A stretch of DNA of 64,000 nucleotides, from NCBI RefSeq assembly GCF_041261225.1, contig NZ_JBGCCN010000004.1, positions 186,001 through 250,000 of the forward strand, read 5' to 3'. Below are positions 1-7,766 of this stretch, one piece after another. A program made the translations under genes and the position numbers. Below the pieces are notes generated by a model, which was given only the letters and a program-made list of their open reading frames with translations, made no database searches and was not told the origin of the DNA. How positions within the stretch are numbered: position 1 is the stretch's first letter; every line of letters begins with the position of its first letter. The stretch is from Streptomyces sp. V4I8 (GTDB lineage Bacteria > Actinomycetota > Actinomycetes > Streptomycetales > Streptomycetaceae).

Positions 1-561
1 GACGATGCGGACGACGGTGAGCAACGAAGTGACGCTCTACTGACGGCTCGGGCCAGCGAGGGAGATGATGAGGCCTTCGAGCAGTTGGTGCGCCGCCACG
101 GGCCGGTGTTATTACGGCTGGCCACGCGCCTGCTGGGCAGCAGGAGCGAGGCCGAGGACGCCGTACAGGAATCGTTCGTCAGCGCGTGGCGCAGACTGCC
201 GGAATTCCGTGAGAACTCAGCATTCGGCACATGGATGTACCGCATTGTCACAAACCGATGCCTCAACGTGTTACGCGCACGGCGTCCAGTCGTCACCCTG
301 GACGCGGTGTCCGAGCCCGCTGCCGCAGAGCATCAAGTCTCTCCGGCCCGAGCGGCGGAGGGACGCGCGGCTGTCGAGGCCCTGTCCAAAGCGATGGTCG
401 TTCTTTCGCCGGAACAGCGGGTGTGCTGGGTTCTGCGAGAGGTGGACGGGTTGCCGTACGACGCTATTGCGGACATGGTCGGGATCAGCCAGGAGGCGGC
501 CCGCGGCCGCGTCTTCCGCGCACGGCGCCAATTGACGGAGGCGATGGTCGCATGGCGATGA
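1..561 (+). CDS. ECF-type RNA polymerase sigma factor (5' end outside window)
   Basis: Open from base 1 with no convincing start, so the first codons lie upstream; 186 residues are visible. Region 2 of a sigma-70 factor is clear: the helix EAFEQLVRRHG, then EAEDAVQESFVSAWR and the segment GTWMYRIVTNRCLN. Region 4 follows near the C-terminus (LSPEQRVCWVLREVDGLPYDAIADMVGIS), a helix-turn-helix that reads the -35 box. It would direct RNA polymerase to a stress or envelope regulon. Its stop overlaps the next start (ATGA), so the two are co-translated. Three TTA codons (109, 112, 271) suggest dependence on a UUA-reading tRNA. Regulon unknown; family assignment is firm. Confidence 0.9.
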   Translation, partial: DDADDGEQRSDALLTARASEGDDEAFEQLVRRHGPVLLRLATRLLGSRSEAEDAVQESFVSAWRRLPEFRENSAFGTWMYRIVTNRCLNVLRARRPVVTLDAVSEPAAAEHQVSPARAAEGRAAVEALSKAMVVLSPEQRVCWVLREVDGLPYDAIADMVGISQEAARGRVFRARRQLTEAMVAWR

Positions 562-1208
562 ACGCGGACCAGAGTGCCGGCCCGCCCGATGGCACGACGG
601 GCGAGGGCGGGGCCGACGAAGATGAACGCCTGCCCTGCGGCCGGGAACTGGCACAGGTGTGGCAGCAGTGGGAGGACGGGCAGGGCGACGCCCATACCCG
701 CGCCTGCCCGCACTGCAGCGCCGCCCTGGAGGAACTCGATGGGCTCAAGGATGTCGTGCGCCGTGTGCGGGACGAGGAGCCGGTGCAGGAGGACACCAGC
801 GCGCTCGTGGAGCGCGTGATGGACGTCGTACACCTCGAACTGCGACCCGGTCGGACACTGCCGCTGGGAACGGACGCCGAGGACACCTGGATCGTGGAAG
901 CGGCGGCTGCCAAGGCGTTTCGCGCTGCCGCCGACTCGTTGCCGGGCGTGCGTGCGGGCAGCTGCCGCATCGCTCCACTCCACCCCGCTGCCGGCCCTCG
1001 GCAGCGTACGCGCGGCCCTGTCAAGGTGCGCATCGAAGTCGTGATCGACATGACCGACAATCTCCAGGACGCCGCGGAACAGGTGCGTAAGCGGCTGCTC
1101 GTGACAGCGCAGCGGGCCCTGGGCATGCAGGTCGGCTCGGTGGATGTCGCGATCGTGGACGTCCTCGATGGCGAGGGCCACGGGGAGGGGCGAAACCGGT
1201 GGCGGTAG
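558..1208 (+). CDS. Zinc-finger/Asp23-like protein, probable partner or anti-sigma of the upstream sigma factor
   Basis: 216 residues from the ATG that overlaps the sigma-factor stop; an in-frame ATG at 552 is the alternative. Residues ~40-60 hold an H-x3-C-x2-C motif (HTRACPHC), the signature of zinc-binding anti-sigma domains. The C-terminal ~80 residues (KVRIEVVIDMTDNLQDAAEQVRKRLL...) look like the Asp23/Gls24 beta-alpha fold seen in envelope-stress proteins. Sigma factor, zinc-finger protein and Asp23-like protein in one overlapping operon suggests a cell-envelope stress module in which this protein may hold the sigma factor inactive. That role is inferred from context; no direct family match is certain. 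Confidence 0.65.
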   Translation: MNADQSAGPPDGTTGEGGADEDERLPCGRELAQVWQQWEDGQGDAHTRACPHCSAALEELDGLKDVVRRVRDEEPVQEDTSALVERVMDVVHLELRPGRTLPLGTDAEDTWIVEAAAAKAFRAAADSLPGVRAGSCRIAPLHPAAGPRQRTRGPVKVRIEVVIDMTDNLQDAAEQVRKRLLVTAQRALGMQVGSVDVAIVDVLDGEGHGEGRNRWR

Positions 1209-1597
1209 ACAGGGAGCTGGGGGAGCTCACGGAACGGATCGCGGAGGCGGTCGTCGCCGTCCCGGGAGTGGCGTTCCTGCGGCCCGGGCTCGCGGGGCTG
1301 CTTCGGGGCGCCACGACAGGCCGAGGAGCTCTCAGCGGAAGAGCGGCACGGTCCGCGGTACGCATCCAACGTGGACGCCCCGCGGGTGGGAGGACTCGGC
1401 CCGCAGAACCGAGTACCGGCCCCCACGAGGCCGGGCGGCCGACGTTGATGATCGAGGTCAGTGTCGTCCTGCGCAGCTCTCCGCGGGCCGTCGACCTGAC
1501 CCGAGCAGTGCGGGCGGCGGTTGTGGAGACGGTCCGCGCCCATGCTGCACCAGACGTGCATGCCCGCGTCACCGTCACCGTCACCGGCCTGATCTGA
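1199..1597 (+). CDS. Asp23/Gls24-like envelope stress protein
   Basis: 132 residues, GTG start inside the 3' end of the preceding gene (overlap 10 bp), so it belongs to the sigma-factor operon. The N-terminus (LTERIAEAVVAVPGV) and C-terminus (PTLMIEVSVVLRSSPRAVDLTRAVRAAVVETV... VTVTGL) match the pattern of Asp23/Gls24-type proteins: a short helix leading to a repeated beta-strand/helix unit. A basic low-complexity linker (residues ~45-75) separates them. In Gram-positive bacteria these proteins are membrane-proximal and respond to envelope or alkaline stress. No enzyme motif is visible. A likely hairpin terminator follows at 1744. Confidence 0.6.
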   Translation: MAVDRELGELTERIAEAVVAVPGVAFLRPGLAGLLRGATTGRGALSGRAARSAVRIQRGRPAGGRTRPAEPSTGPHEAGRPTLMIEVSVVLRSSPRAVDLTRAVRAAVVETVRAHAAPDVHARVTVTVTGLI

Positions 1598-1743
1598 CAC
1601 GGTGGACGTGGCGGCGTCAGGCCAATGGGCGCGAAATCAATTCGCCGGGGCGGAAGCCCGGTTGTATCGACGCGACACCTGGCGGCTGTGCTGACGCGAG
1701 CTGAACTGGACGCGAAGGGGGAAGGCGCCCGTGCCTGGTCCCT

Positions 1744-1769
1744 CACCCCCTCCGGGCCGCGAGGGGGTG
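1744..1769 (+). terminator. Hairpin terminator after the sigma/Asp23 operon
   Basis: Perfect 9-bp inverted repeat (CACCCCCTC and GAGGGGGTG) around an 8-nt loop, about 150 bp past the last stop codon. There is no U tract, which is common for actinomycete terminators. Confidence 0.6.
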
Positions 1770-2147
1770 CGGGACCCGGAGGGAGAGAGGCTTACCTAGG
1801 CATGAGTTAAGAGTGCTCCCCGGGGGAGAAGTGATGCGGGCCCTCACTCTTCTCGTCTACGGTTCCAGCCGATGATGTCGTCGACGCCGGCTCAACGAAC
1901 GCTGTTCGCAGGGAATTTCAGCTGCCCAGGCAATGGGGACTTCAGGATCAGACGTGAACTCTCGGCAGACTTACGCATCGACGTAAATGCGAACGCCCGA
2001 AGATTTCCATCGGATATCCAAGGATTTCGGAGACGTGTGCGGAGAGCCACACAATCGTCCCTTGACGGGCATCAATGCGCTTCTCAGACTAGGCTATGAA
2101 TTCTTCTGGTTGCGAGTTGCATAGCTGTCACATCTGCCTCCGCAAAG

Positions 2148-2167
2148 AAGAGAGAGGTGCGCTTTCT
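2148..2167 (+). promoter_or_regulatory. Conserved ribosome-binding leader shared with the locus at 34588
   Basis: An AGAGAGG Shine-Dalgarno lies 10 nt before ATG 2168, followed by a GCTT segment. The equivalent leader in front of the minus-strand ORF at 34587 has the same AGAGAGG, the same spacing and a matching GCTT, and CCGCA lies a few bases further upstream in both. The conservation continues into the first codons (ATGTCAGG). Confidence 0.55.
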
Positions 2168-2269
2168 ATGTCAGGTCCCACGCACATACTCCTCGCTCCG
2201 CTCATGACGGCAGCTAGTCCGGTCCCGGAACAGTCCAGTGTTCCCTTAGTCTCCTACCCGGCCCCGTGA
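2168..2269 (+). CDS. Tiny ORF with TTA codon, coupled to DUF3105 gene (peptide family copy A)
   Basis: 33 codons starting MSGP and ending PEQSSVPLVSYPAP. The stop overlaps the GTG start of the next gene (GTGA). Codon 27 is TTA (2246-2248). A second ORF with the same first four residues, the same leader and a nearly identical C-terminus (PEQSNVPLVSFPGP) sits before the PucR gene at 34435-34587. That copy has a hydrophobic helix in the middle; this one is shorter and lacks a clear one. Either it is a functional peptide or a leader whose translation controls the downstream gene. I do not recognise a named family. Confidence 0.55.
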   Translation: MSGPTHILLAPLMTAASPVPEQSSVPLVSYPAP

Positions 2270-2892
2270 CCGGGGCCTTCCGCCCGACCCGGCTCATGGC
2301 AGCCGTCTGCGTGGGGCTCCTCGGTATCACTGGCTGTGACGACGCTGGGGGCGTCGATGAGCCATCGCCCGTGACCGCCCAGCAGTCGAGGCACGACGAT
2401 GACCACGCCGCGACCACACCTGAAGCCAAGCCATCGGAAGGTTTCGTCACAGGCAAGGACGGTGTGAAGACCTGGGTGGGTCCACTGGTCGGTGGCCACG
2501 TCTCGAAGGCCGTGAAGTACCCGACTTCACCTCCGGTCGGCGGCCCGCACAACCCAACTCCGCTCAACTGCAACGGTGATGTCTACACCAAGCCAGTGAA
2601 GAACGAGAACGCCGTGCACTCGCTGGAGCATGGCGCGGTGTGGGTCACGTATACATCCAAAGCCTCGAAGTCCGACGTCAAGGCCCTGGCGGCGAAGGTC
2701 AGAAGGACGCCGTACACGATGATGAGCCCCTACGAGAAGCAGAAGCATCCGATCATGCTCACTGCGTGGGGCCACCAACGCACCGTGACCTCGGCCAAGG
2801 ACCCGAACGTCGCCAGGTTCTTCGAGAAGTACGTCCAGGGTGAGCAGACGCCCGAGCCAGGGGCACCCTGCACCGGCGGGACGATGCAGTGA
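2266..2892 (+). CDS. DUF3105-family lipoprotein
   Basis: 208 residues from a GTG overlapping the tiny ORF stop; ATG 2296 gives a shorter version. The segment AVCVGLLGITGC is a lipoprotein signal with the lipid-modified Cys. The mature part carries the DUF3105 hallmark: GGPHNPTPLNCNGDVY followed by ENAVHSLEHGAVWVTY, with conserved His and Cys. DUF3105 proteins are extracytoplasmic and of unknown activity, often found beside DUF305 proteins as here (next start overlaps by GTGA). The lipobox segment is also homologous, even at DNA level, to that of the SGNH lipoprotein at 32148. Confidence 0.85.
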   Translation: MTGAFRPTRLMAAVCVGLLGITGCDDAGGVDEPSPVTAQQSRHDDDHAATTPEAKPSEGFVTGKDGVKTWVGPLVGGHVSKAVKYPTSPPVGGPHNPTPLNCNGDVYTKPVKNENAVHSLEHGAVWVTYTSKASKSDVKALAAKVRRTPYTMMSPYEKQKHPIMLTAWGHQRTVTSAKDPNVARFFEKYVQGEQTPEPGAPCTGGTMQ

Positions 2893-3530
2893 GGACACCG
2901 AACATGGCGAAGCACGCCGGCTGGATGGCGGGGACAGCGGCGGCCGTGCTCCTCGCGGCCGGCGCGATCACCTACGCGGTGACCGAGGACGGCGGTTCGT
3001 CGGGTTCGACCCCGAGCGTCGATTCGGCGGATGCCGGTTTCGCCCGGGACATGGCGGTGCACCATCAGCAGGCCGTGGAGATGTCGTACATCGTGCGGGA
3101 CCGCACGGACGACAAGGAGGTGCGATTCTTGGCGTACGACATCGCGCAGACGCAGGCCAACCAGCGCGGCATGCTGCTGGGCTGGCTGGACTTGTGGGGA
3201 CTGCCAAAAGTGTCGTCACAGGCGCCGATGACCTGGATGGGCAGGGGCGACATGCCCTCCGCCGGGGATGGCTCGCTGATGCCGGGCATGGCGACCAACA
3301 CGCAGATGAAGAAGCTCGAGAGCCTCAGCGGCAAGCAGGCGGAGATCGTCTTCTTGCAGTTGATGACGGCCCATCACAAGGGTGGCATCCACATGGCCGA
3401 GGGCTGCCTCGAAAAGTGCGAAGTGGGCGTGGAGAAGCGGCTCGCGCAGACCATGGTGAACGGACAGCAGTCGGAGATCGACCTGATGACCGACATGCTG
3501 AAGCAACGAGGAGCGAAGCCGCAGCCGTAG
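2889..3530 (+). CDS. DUF305-family secreted protein
   Basis: 213 residues from a GTG overlapping the previous stop (ATG 2904 is an alternative). An N-terminal hydrophobic stretch (GTAAAVLLAAGAITYAV) acts as signal anchor. Two His-rich motifs typical of DUF305, a ferritin-like four-helix family, are present: FARDMAVHHQQAVEMS and LQLMTAHHKGGIHMAEGC. The repeated His-His and Met-rich surface suggests metal binding, but no function is established here. Operon with the DUF3105 gene; a hairpin terminator follows 16 bp after the stop. Confidence 0.9.
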   Translation: MRTPNMAKHAGWMAGTAAAVLLAAGAITYAVTEDGGSSGSTPSVDSADAGFARDMAVHHQQAVEMSYIVRDRTDDKEVRFLAYDIAQTQANQRGMLLGWLDLWGLPKVSSQAPMTWMGRGDMPSAGDGSLMPGMATNTQMKKLESLSGKQAEIVFLQLMTAHHKGGIHMAEGCLEKCEVGVEKRLAQTMVNGQQSEIDLMTDMLKQRGAKPQP

Positions 3531-3546
3531 GCCGCCGCGTGAGCGT

Positions 3547-3566
3547 GGGGCCTTCGCAGAAGCCCC
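3547..3566 (+). terminator. Hairpin terminator of the DUF3105-DUF305 operon
   Basis: GGGGCCTTC / GAAGCCCC stem with a 3-nt loop and one bulged base, immediately downstream of the DUF305 stop. Confidence 0.6.
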
Positions 3567-3603
3567 TCTCGTACGCCGCCACGTCAACTGGCGGGCGGGA
3601 GGG

Positions 3604-3678
3604 TGCCCGGGGCGGGAGTCGAACCCGCACCTTTACCGCTTTTAAGGCGGCTGCGTCTGCCTGTTGCGCCACCCGGGC
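3604..3678 (-). tRNA. tRNA-Leu (UAA anticodon), short variable loop
   Basis: 75 nt folding as a full cloverleaf on the minus strand: 7-bp acceptor stem GCCCGGG/CCCGGGC, 3-bp D stem with loop GG, 5-bp anticodon stem, loop CTTAAAA (anticodon UAA), 5-bp T stem with TTCGACT loop, discriminator A; CCA is not encoded. The 5' half (GCCCGGGTGG, then GGCAGAC) is leucine-like. The variable region is only about 6 nt, whereas leucine tRNAs normally carry a long variable arm. In Streptomyces the usual UUA-reading tRNA is bldA, a class II molecule, so this is a different and atypical gene. Confidence 0.8.
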
Positions 3679-4034
3679 CCGGGCTGCGATGCGCCCATGG
3701 GTCCGAGGGCGTTCGCGGTGCCGTTGGTTGTTGGACACGGTGCAGCGGCAGTTGTGACGGGGAATGCGAGAGTGTTTTGGCGCTTTGTTCCCCGACCTTT
3801 AGTCGCTTTAGTCGCTGTCGTAGGCGGAGCAGACCGCCAGGGTGACGAGGGCTGCTGACGGCCCTGGGCCTGACTGTCGTACATGCCTCACCCTCAAGAG
3901 GGATAATGTCAGCATTTACTCCGATATTGGAGCATTCTGTCGGCCAGGCATGAGTTGTCGCTGCACCCCGGGTCGCCTGATCCGCGGCACCACTCAAGCA
4001 GTCACCCGGAGACCCACTTATCGGAGGTCAAACG
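3679..4034. other. Intergenic region
   Basis: Upstream of the tRNA (minus strand) and of the proline-rich protein gene (plus strand); both promoters must lie here. A good ribosome-binding site (GGAGG, 4023-4027) sits 7 nt before TTG 4035. No gene is credible. Confidence 0.4.
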
Positions 4035-4478
4035 TTGAAACGGACCCGTCGTACAGCCGCAGTCCTCTCGGCGGTCTTTCTCTTATCCGCAGGGGGCGTG
4101 ACGCTGGCCGCTCCGGCCCAGGCAGCGCAGACCGCCCTCGCTCAAGCAGTCTTGACTCAGGTCGAGGCGGTGCAGGCCGACCCGGCACCGCCGATCCCGG
4201 ATCTGCCGCCGGTCCTGGACCCCGCACCGCCGATCCCGGATCTGCCGCCGGTCCTGGACCCCGCACCGACGATCCCGGATCTGCCGCCGGTCCTGGACCC
4301 CGCACCGACGATCCCCGAACCGCCGCTCCCCGAGCCCGTACCGCCGGTCCCGGTGCCGCCGGTTCCCGGCCCGAATGAGCCCTCCCTGGTCTGCTCGGCG
4401 CTGGACTTCGTCGGTCTACTGGACAGCGACAAGCCCCTCAATTGGGGCTCCTTCTTCCACTGCGACGGACGCGACTAG
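4035..4478 (+). CDS. Secreted proline-rich repeat protein
   Basis: 147 residues from a TTG start chosen for its GGAGG site and the signal peptide that follows (basic MKRTRR, hydrophobic core, cleavage after APAQAA). Residues 49-92 are three and a half copies of a 13-residue repeat DPAPPIPDLPPVL, then a Pro/Val-rich stretch, and a short C-terminal domain with two Cys (LVCSALDFVGLL... FFHCDGRD) that could form a disulphide. Proline-rich spacers commonly project domains through the cell wall. A TTA codon lies at 4083, within the signal sequence. Function unknown. Confidence 0.75.
   Translation: MKRTRRTAAVLSAVFLLSAGGVTLAAPAQAAQTALAQAVLTQVEAVQADPAPPIPDLPPVLDPAPPIPDLPPVLDPAPTIPDLPPVLDPAPTIPEPPLPEPVPPVPVPPVPGPNEPSLVCSALDFVGLLDSDKPLNWGSFFHCDGRD
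4179..4313 (+). repeat. 39-bp tandem repeats in the proline-rich gene
   Basis: Three complete 39-bp units and one partial unit, each encoding the same 13-residue proline-rich peptide with only P/T variation, starting at 4179, 4218, 4257 and 4296. In-frame expansion or contraction would only change spacer length. Confidence 0.85.
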
Positions 4479-4543
4479 GCGCGAGAACCTGCCTCGAAGC
4501 CGATGACGGCCAGTGTGCTGGTGCCAGTCGGGGTTCTCTCCCG

Positions 4544-4559
4544 CCTGGCACCGGCCAGG
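4544..4559. terminator. Short hairpin between convergent genes
   Basis: CCTGGC/GCCAGG stem with a 4-nt loop, between the convergent proline-rich and LysM genes; could act on either transcript. Weak evidence. Confidence 0.3.
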
Positions 4560-4628
4560 TGCGCGTCGACCCGTGAGGCGAGCTTGCGGGACATGGGCTT
4601 GGCAGGGCCGAATTCCGGTGTGCCCGTT

Positions 4629-5369
4629 CTAGTGGGATGACTCGCTCTCGCCCCAGGGGAGTTCGAGTGTCTGACCCGGGTAGATCAGGTTGGGGTTGGC
4701 ACCCACGACATCCTCGTTCGCCTCGTACAGCTCCTGCCAACTGCCCGCGGCGCCACCTGATTGCGCCATGGTGATGCTGTACAACGTGTCCCCGGGACGC
4801 ACTGTATGGGTCCCCGTCGCTTCGGACTTCCGCGCCGGTTCTGGTGCGGGTGCGGTCTGCTGCGGCCTAGGCGCGGATGCCGCGGATTCCGAAGCCGCTG
4901 GCGCTTCTTCTGCGAGGATGGCCGGCTTCTGCCCTCCCTCGAACATGGATGGGCCCAGGCCTGCTCCTTTGCACACCCACGCGCCGGGTCCTTGAAGCGC
5001 GAGCAGAGCCTCCGCGGCAAGGATTGTCTGACGCTTGGTCGGGACCTGGTCCCTGGGCATGCCCTGATACAGATCCTGTGTCCAGTTCGAGGTGTCGACG
5101 CCTTGCCGTTCGAGGTAGGCGAGCGCGTCCTTCCAGGATGCGTTCTGAAATTGGAGACCGCCGACGCTCTGACCGTCGCCGCTCCAGTTGATCGACCAGT
5201 CATTGCCGGACTCGCACTGAGCAATGGCCTCCCACTGGTCCTGGGTTGCCGCATTCGCGGAGCCGCCCCCCACAATAAGCGGGAAGGCCACACCCGTCCC
5301 TGCTGTGACGGCGACGACAACCCGCTTCCCTGGTGTGCTCTTTAACTTACGGTGCCTGCCCCGTGCCAT
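4629..5369 (-). CDS. Secreted transglycosylase-like (Rpf-type) protein with LysM domain
   Basis: 246 residues from ATG 5369 (ATG 5378 also possible). Signal peptide ends near ANA (residue 40). Residues 41-118 form a resuscitation-promoting-factor type lysozyme-like domain: QWEAIAQCESGNDWSINWSGDGQSVGGLQF, with the predicted catalytic Glu at 53 in the QCESG motif. A Pro/Ala linker follows and a C-terminal LysM domain (THTVRPGDTLYSI... NPNLIYPGQTLELP) binds peptidoglycan. Such proteins cleave peptidoglycan during growth and spore germination. The long leader was checked for the c-di-AMP riboswitch that often precedes this family, but I could not see it. Confidence 0.9.
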   Translation of the reverse strand: MARGRHRKLKSTPGKRVVVAVTAGTGVAFPLIVGGGSANAATQDQWEAIAQCESGNDWSINWSGDGQSVGGLQFQNASWKDALAYLERQGVDTSNWTQDLYQGMPRDQVPTKRQTILAAEALLALQGPGAWVCKGAGLGPSMFEGGQKPAILAEEAPAASESAASAPRPQQTAPAPEPARKSEATGTHTVRPGDTLYSITMAQSGGAAGSWQELYEANEDVVGANPNLIYPGQTLELPWGESESSH

Positions 5370-5880
5370 CGCAATCATCTTCCTCTCCCGCCGAGGGCTG
5401 CCGTCACCGGCACATGGGGGACCGACTCTGCGTCGAGTCGCGAGCGTGTTCGCAAGAGCATTGCGATCACTGATATCCCAGGCCCTCGAATGTGTACGCA
5501 CGCGCAGAATCCGGTCCTTCGCGAGGATTTGGCAACCACCAACAAGAGGATGTGACATCATTCACGCTGTCATTGCTGTTTCGGGGAGGGTATAAATCGA
5601 GGCGACGCGCGCCCGTTTATGATCCCTGACTTTCCGTCTATTTGCGCGGCTTCAAGGTCGTTCTGATCGCGGGTCGTAATCGGGGCCCAGCGGATTGATC
5701 TGCCGTTAACCTCGATTCGTCAGCGGGTTTCGGTCGCTGAGTGATCCGGCGGTTCGCCCGTAATGTCCTCTGCCGTTGGAGGACGGGCCGTCGCGTAACG
5801 CCGCGGGGTGCGCCGGGTTCCACAGGCCCGGAGACTGCGGTCCTCCTCCTTCCTGGTCCTGGTCGGGGCGGGGCCGGCTG
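5370..5880. other. Leader of the LysM gene and edge of the IS1380-like remnant
   Basis: Contains the upstream region of the minus-strand transglycosylase gene (5370-5600) and then sequence bordering the transposase remnant. The outer end of the IS1380-like element could not be located with confidence. No gene is credible here. Confidence 0.4.
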
Positions 5881-6255
5881 TCAGGTGACGGCCGGAAGCT
5901 GTGTGAGCCTGCTCCAGCAGGTGGTGAACGCCTTTGCCCAGGGCCAGGTCCGTTCGATGCGCAGGTAGCGGCGTCGGGCGTGGTCGGCGAGGCGGGCGGG
6001 CAGGTGGTAGAGGCGGAAGCGCATGGTGTCCGGCTCGGCGTGTTCGAGCCCGTCCTGGTCGTGCAGGGTGAGCAGCCGCAGCCAGGCGTCGAGATCAGCC
6101 GCGAGGTTGCAGGCAAGCATCCATCCGGCGTTGACCTGCCACGACTTGGACGGGAGGTTGTGCAGGCCCATGGCTTTGCCGGTGCGGATGCGATCCTCGA
6201 CCTCGGCGTGGTCGCGGTGCAGGGCATCGAGGAACTGGACCTGGTGCGAGCCGGG
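5881..6255 (-). pseudogene. IS1380-family transposase, C-terminal part
   Basis: The minus-strand frame from 6255 encodes about 124 residues (PGSHQVQFLDALHRDHAEVEDRI... GLHNLPSKSWQVNAGWMLACNLAADLDAWLRLL) matching the C-terminus of IS1380 transposases, including the late E and the NxxW region. The N-terminal 351 residues are at 7766-8818. The two halves join exactly at a Gly-Ile/Pro codon boundary once the 1.5-kb IS at 6264-7766 and one copy of its target duplication are removed. The gene is broken by that insertion; no other defect is obvious. Confidence 0.85.
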
Positions 6256-6263
6256 GATGCCCC

Positions 6264-7766
6264 CTCGTGTTTGTAGCGAATGGTGATCTTGGGGTGGCGG
6301 GCTCTACGCCGCGGCTGCTTCCCAGGCGCGGATGACCGCGGCGATTTCATCGGGACCGGGTTGACCTGCAGGGTTGTGAATATGGCGGGCGGCGATGATC
6401 GTCCGGCGAAGCTTGATCACCATGTCGCTGAACGCCGGGGTCGCCTTCGTCGCGTACCAGGGCTGTCGTGCGCGCCGGTCGGCGATGTCGGCGGGGTGGT
6501 GCCCGTGGGCGGCGTACCAGAGGACGACGATGGTGTAGACGGCCAGGCCGAAGGGGACGGTGCGCTCCACCGCGCGCCGGGTGCGGTTGCGGGCCTGGCC
6601 GACGCCGAGATCCTGGCGCATGTGCTCGAAGATCGATTCGATCGGCCAGCGCGTGCCGTACCGTTCAATGAGGTCGTCGGCGGGACTGACCAGGTCGGTG
6701 CTGATCAGAGCGAGGTCGTACGGGCGGGTCGAGTTCAGGTCGCGGATCAGGACGAGGCGGACCGGGAGGTCCTTGAAGGCTCCGTACCACAGGCATTCCC
6801 TCTCGGTGATCCACACGAACTCCATGCGCCCGTAACGCTCCACGACGGCAAGGCGCCATGTCGCCGTCTGGGCAATCGCGGTCAGTGAGCCCAGCGCCCT
6901 GCCCTTCTTGCGGGGCCGTCCCCGCTTGTTGGTCTTGGGCGGGGTCGGCGCGGACAGGGCGGCGTTGCGCGGGAGTCGGGTGGTGAAGGTGACCGACGGG
7001 GGCAGGTCGGCGACCTTGCCGGAGTGGTAGGCAGCGTCGCCGGTGACGTGGAGAGTGCGGCCGGGGAAGAGCGCGGCCAGGTCGTGGACCATCTCCAGGG
7101 CCAGGTCGGTGCGGGAGGCGGTGGCCTTGCCCCGCCACAGCCGGGCGGCCACCGGCACAGCGACCGGCTTGGCGAGGAAGGGCAGGCGGACCACGACCGC
7201 GCAGATGACCCAGGTGTTGCCGAACCCGAGCTTGTCCTTGCCCCGCCCGGAGCCGTCATGCGCCCACAGCGCCCCGAAGACCTTCCTGCCGACCCGGTGC
7301 AGCAGGGTGTCGTCGACGACAGCCAGGATCGGCGCGTCCGCTGGGAGCAGGGCTTCGACCACGGCTCGGGCCAGGCGCAGGCCGAGCTGGTCGGGATCCC
7401 ACGAGGCCTCAGAGAAGAAGGCGTGGGCCCTGCGGTGCGGCCACAGCCGCGACAGTCCCGCCCCCGTCAGCATCCCGGTGACCGTACGCCGCCCCGTCTG
7501 CGCGGCCATCCCGGCCACCAGATGGCAGAACGTCTCGAACGAATGCTTCGTGAAACACGGACGAGTGACCTGCAGAACAAGCAGCAACGACGCCGGTAAC
7601 GTCATCCCCGGAACCATCAGCGGCAACTTCCTCGCTTCGAGGCGGTTGGATCAACACCGCTGATGGTTCTTCACGTTCAGCCTGACGTTCCGCAAGCCAC
7701 TCAGCGGGCTCACCCGAACAGGGAAGCCACTATCTGTTCAAGATCACGATTCTCCGCAAAGTCGAG
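6264..7766 (-). mobile_element. 1.5-kb insertion sequence nested in an IS1380-type gene
   Basis: 1,503 bp bounded by imperfect inverted repeats: both ends begin CTCG and share GAAT-x-GTGATCTTG (22 of the first 28 bases match). It contains one transposase gene on the minus strand and is flanked by a 7-8 bp direct repeat. It looks intact and recent. The family is best described as an IS4/IS701-like DDE element; the duplication length is longer than the 4 bp usual for IS701, so the exact group is uncertain. Confidence 0.85.
6304..7617 (-). CDS. DDE transposase (IS4/IS701-like) of the nested IS
   Basis: 437 residues from ATG 7617, preceded by GAGGAAG at good spacing. Motifs of an RNase H-like transposase core: AVVDDTLLHRVGRKVFGA (first Asp), GRTLHVTGDAAYHSGK (second Asp), and Y-x2-R-W-x-I-E-x2-F-E-H-M-R-Q-D-L-G carrying the catalytic Glu. 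A basic patch (TNKRGRPRKKG) lies in the insertion between them. All catalytic residues are present, so the element may still be active. It sits entirely within the inverted repeats of the IS. Confidence 0.9.
   Translation of the reverse strand: MVPGMTLPASLLLVLQVTRPCFTKHSFETFCHLVAGMAAQTGRRTVTGMLTGAGLSRLWPHRRAHAFFSEASWDPDQLGLRLARAVVEALLPADAPILAVVDDTLLHRVGRKVFGALWAHDGSGRGKDKLGFGNTWVICAVVVRLPFLAKPVAVPVAARLWRGKATASRTDLALEMVHDLAALFPGRTLHVTGDAAYHSGKVADLPPSVTFTTRLPRNAALSAPTPPKTNKRGRPRKKGRALGSLTAIAQTATWRLAVVERYGRMEFVWITERECLWYGAFKDLPVRLVLIRDLNSTRPYDLALISTDLVSPADDLIERYGTRWPIESIFEHMRQDLGVGQARNRTRRAVERTVPFGLAVYTIVVLWYAAHGHHPADIADRRARQPWYATKATPAFSDMVIKLRRTIIAARHIHNPAGQPGPDEIAAVIRAWEAAAA

Larger units (their letters stand above)
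1598..2167. other. Intergenic region with terminator and conserved leader
   Basis: No credible gene. The open stretches at 1625-1810 and 1872-2099 lack recognisable domains or ribosome sites. The region holds the hairpin at 1744-1769 and, at its right end, the conserved leader of the tiny ORF at 2168. The central part is less GC-rich than the flanking genes. Confidence 0.5.

Noticed and set aside
1625..1810. Small ORF after the sigma operon
   Set aside because: No domain, no ribosome site, spans the hairpin terminator.
1872..2099. Small ORF upstream of the tiny TTA ORF
   Set aside because: Composition unlike coding sequence here and no recognisable feature.
3604..3678. Integration (att) site in the tRNA gene
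   Set aside because: No repeat of the tRNA end and no integrase gene found in the window.
5370..5620. c-di-AMP (ydaO) riboswitch before the Rpf/LysM gene
   Set aside because: Often precedes this gene family in actinomycetes, but the conserved ydaO core segments could not be found in either orientation.
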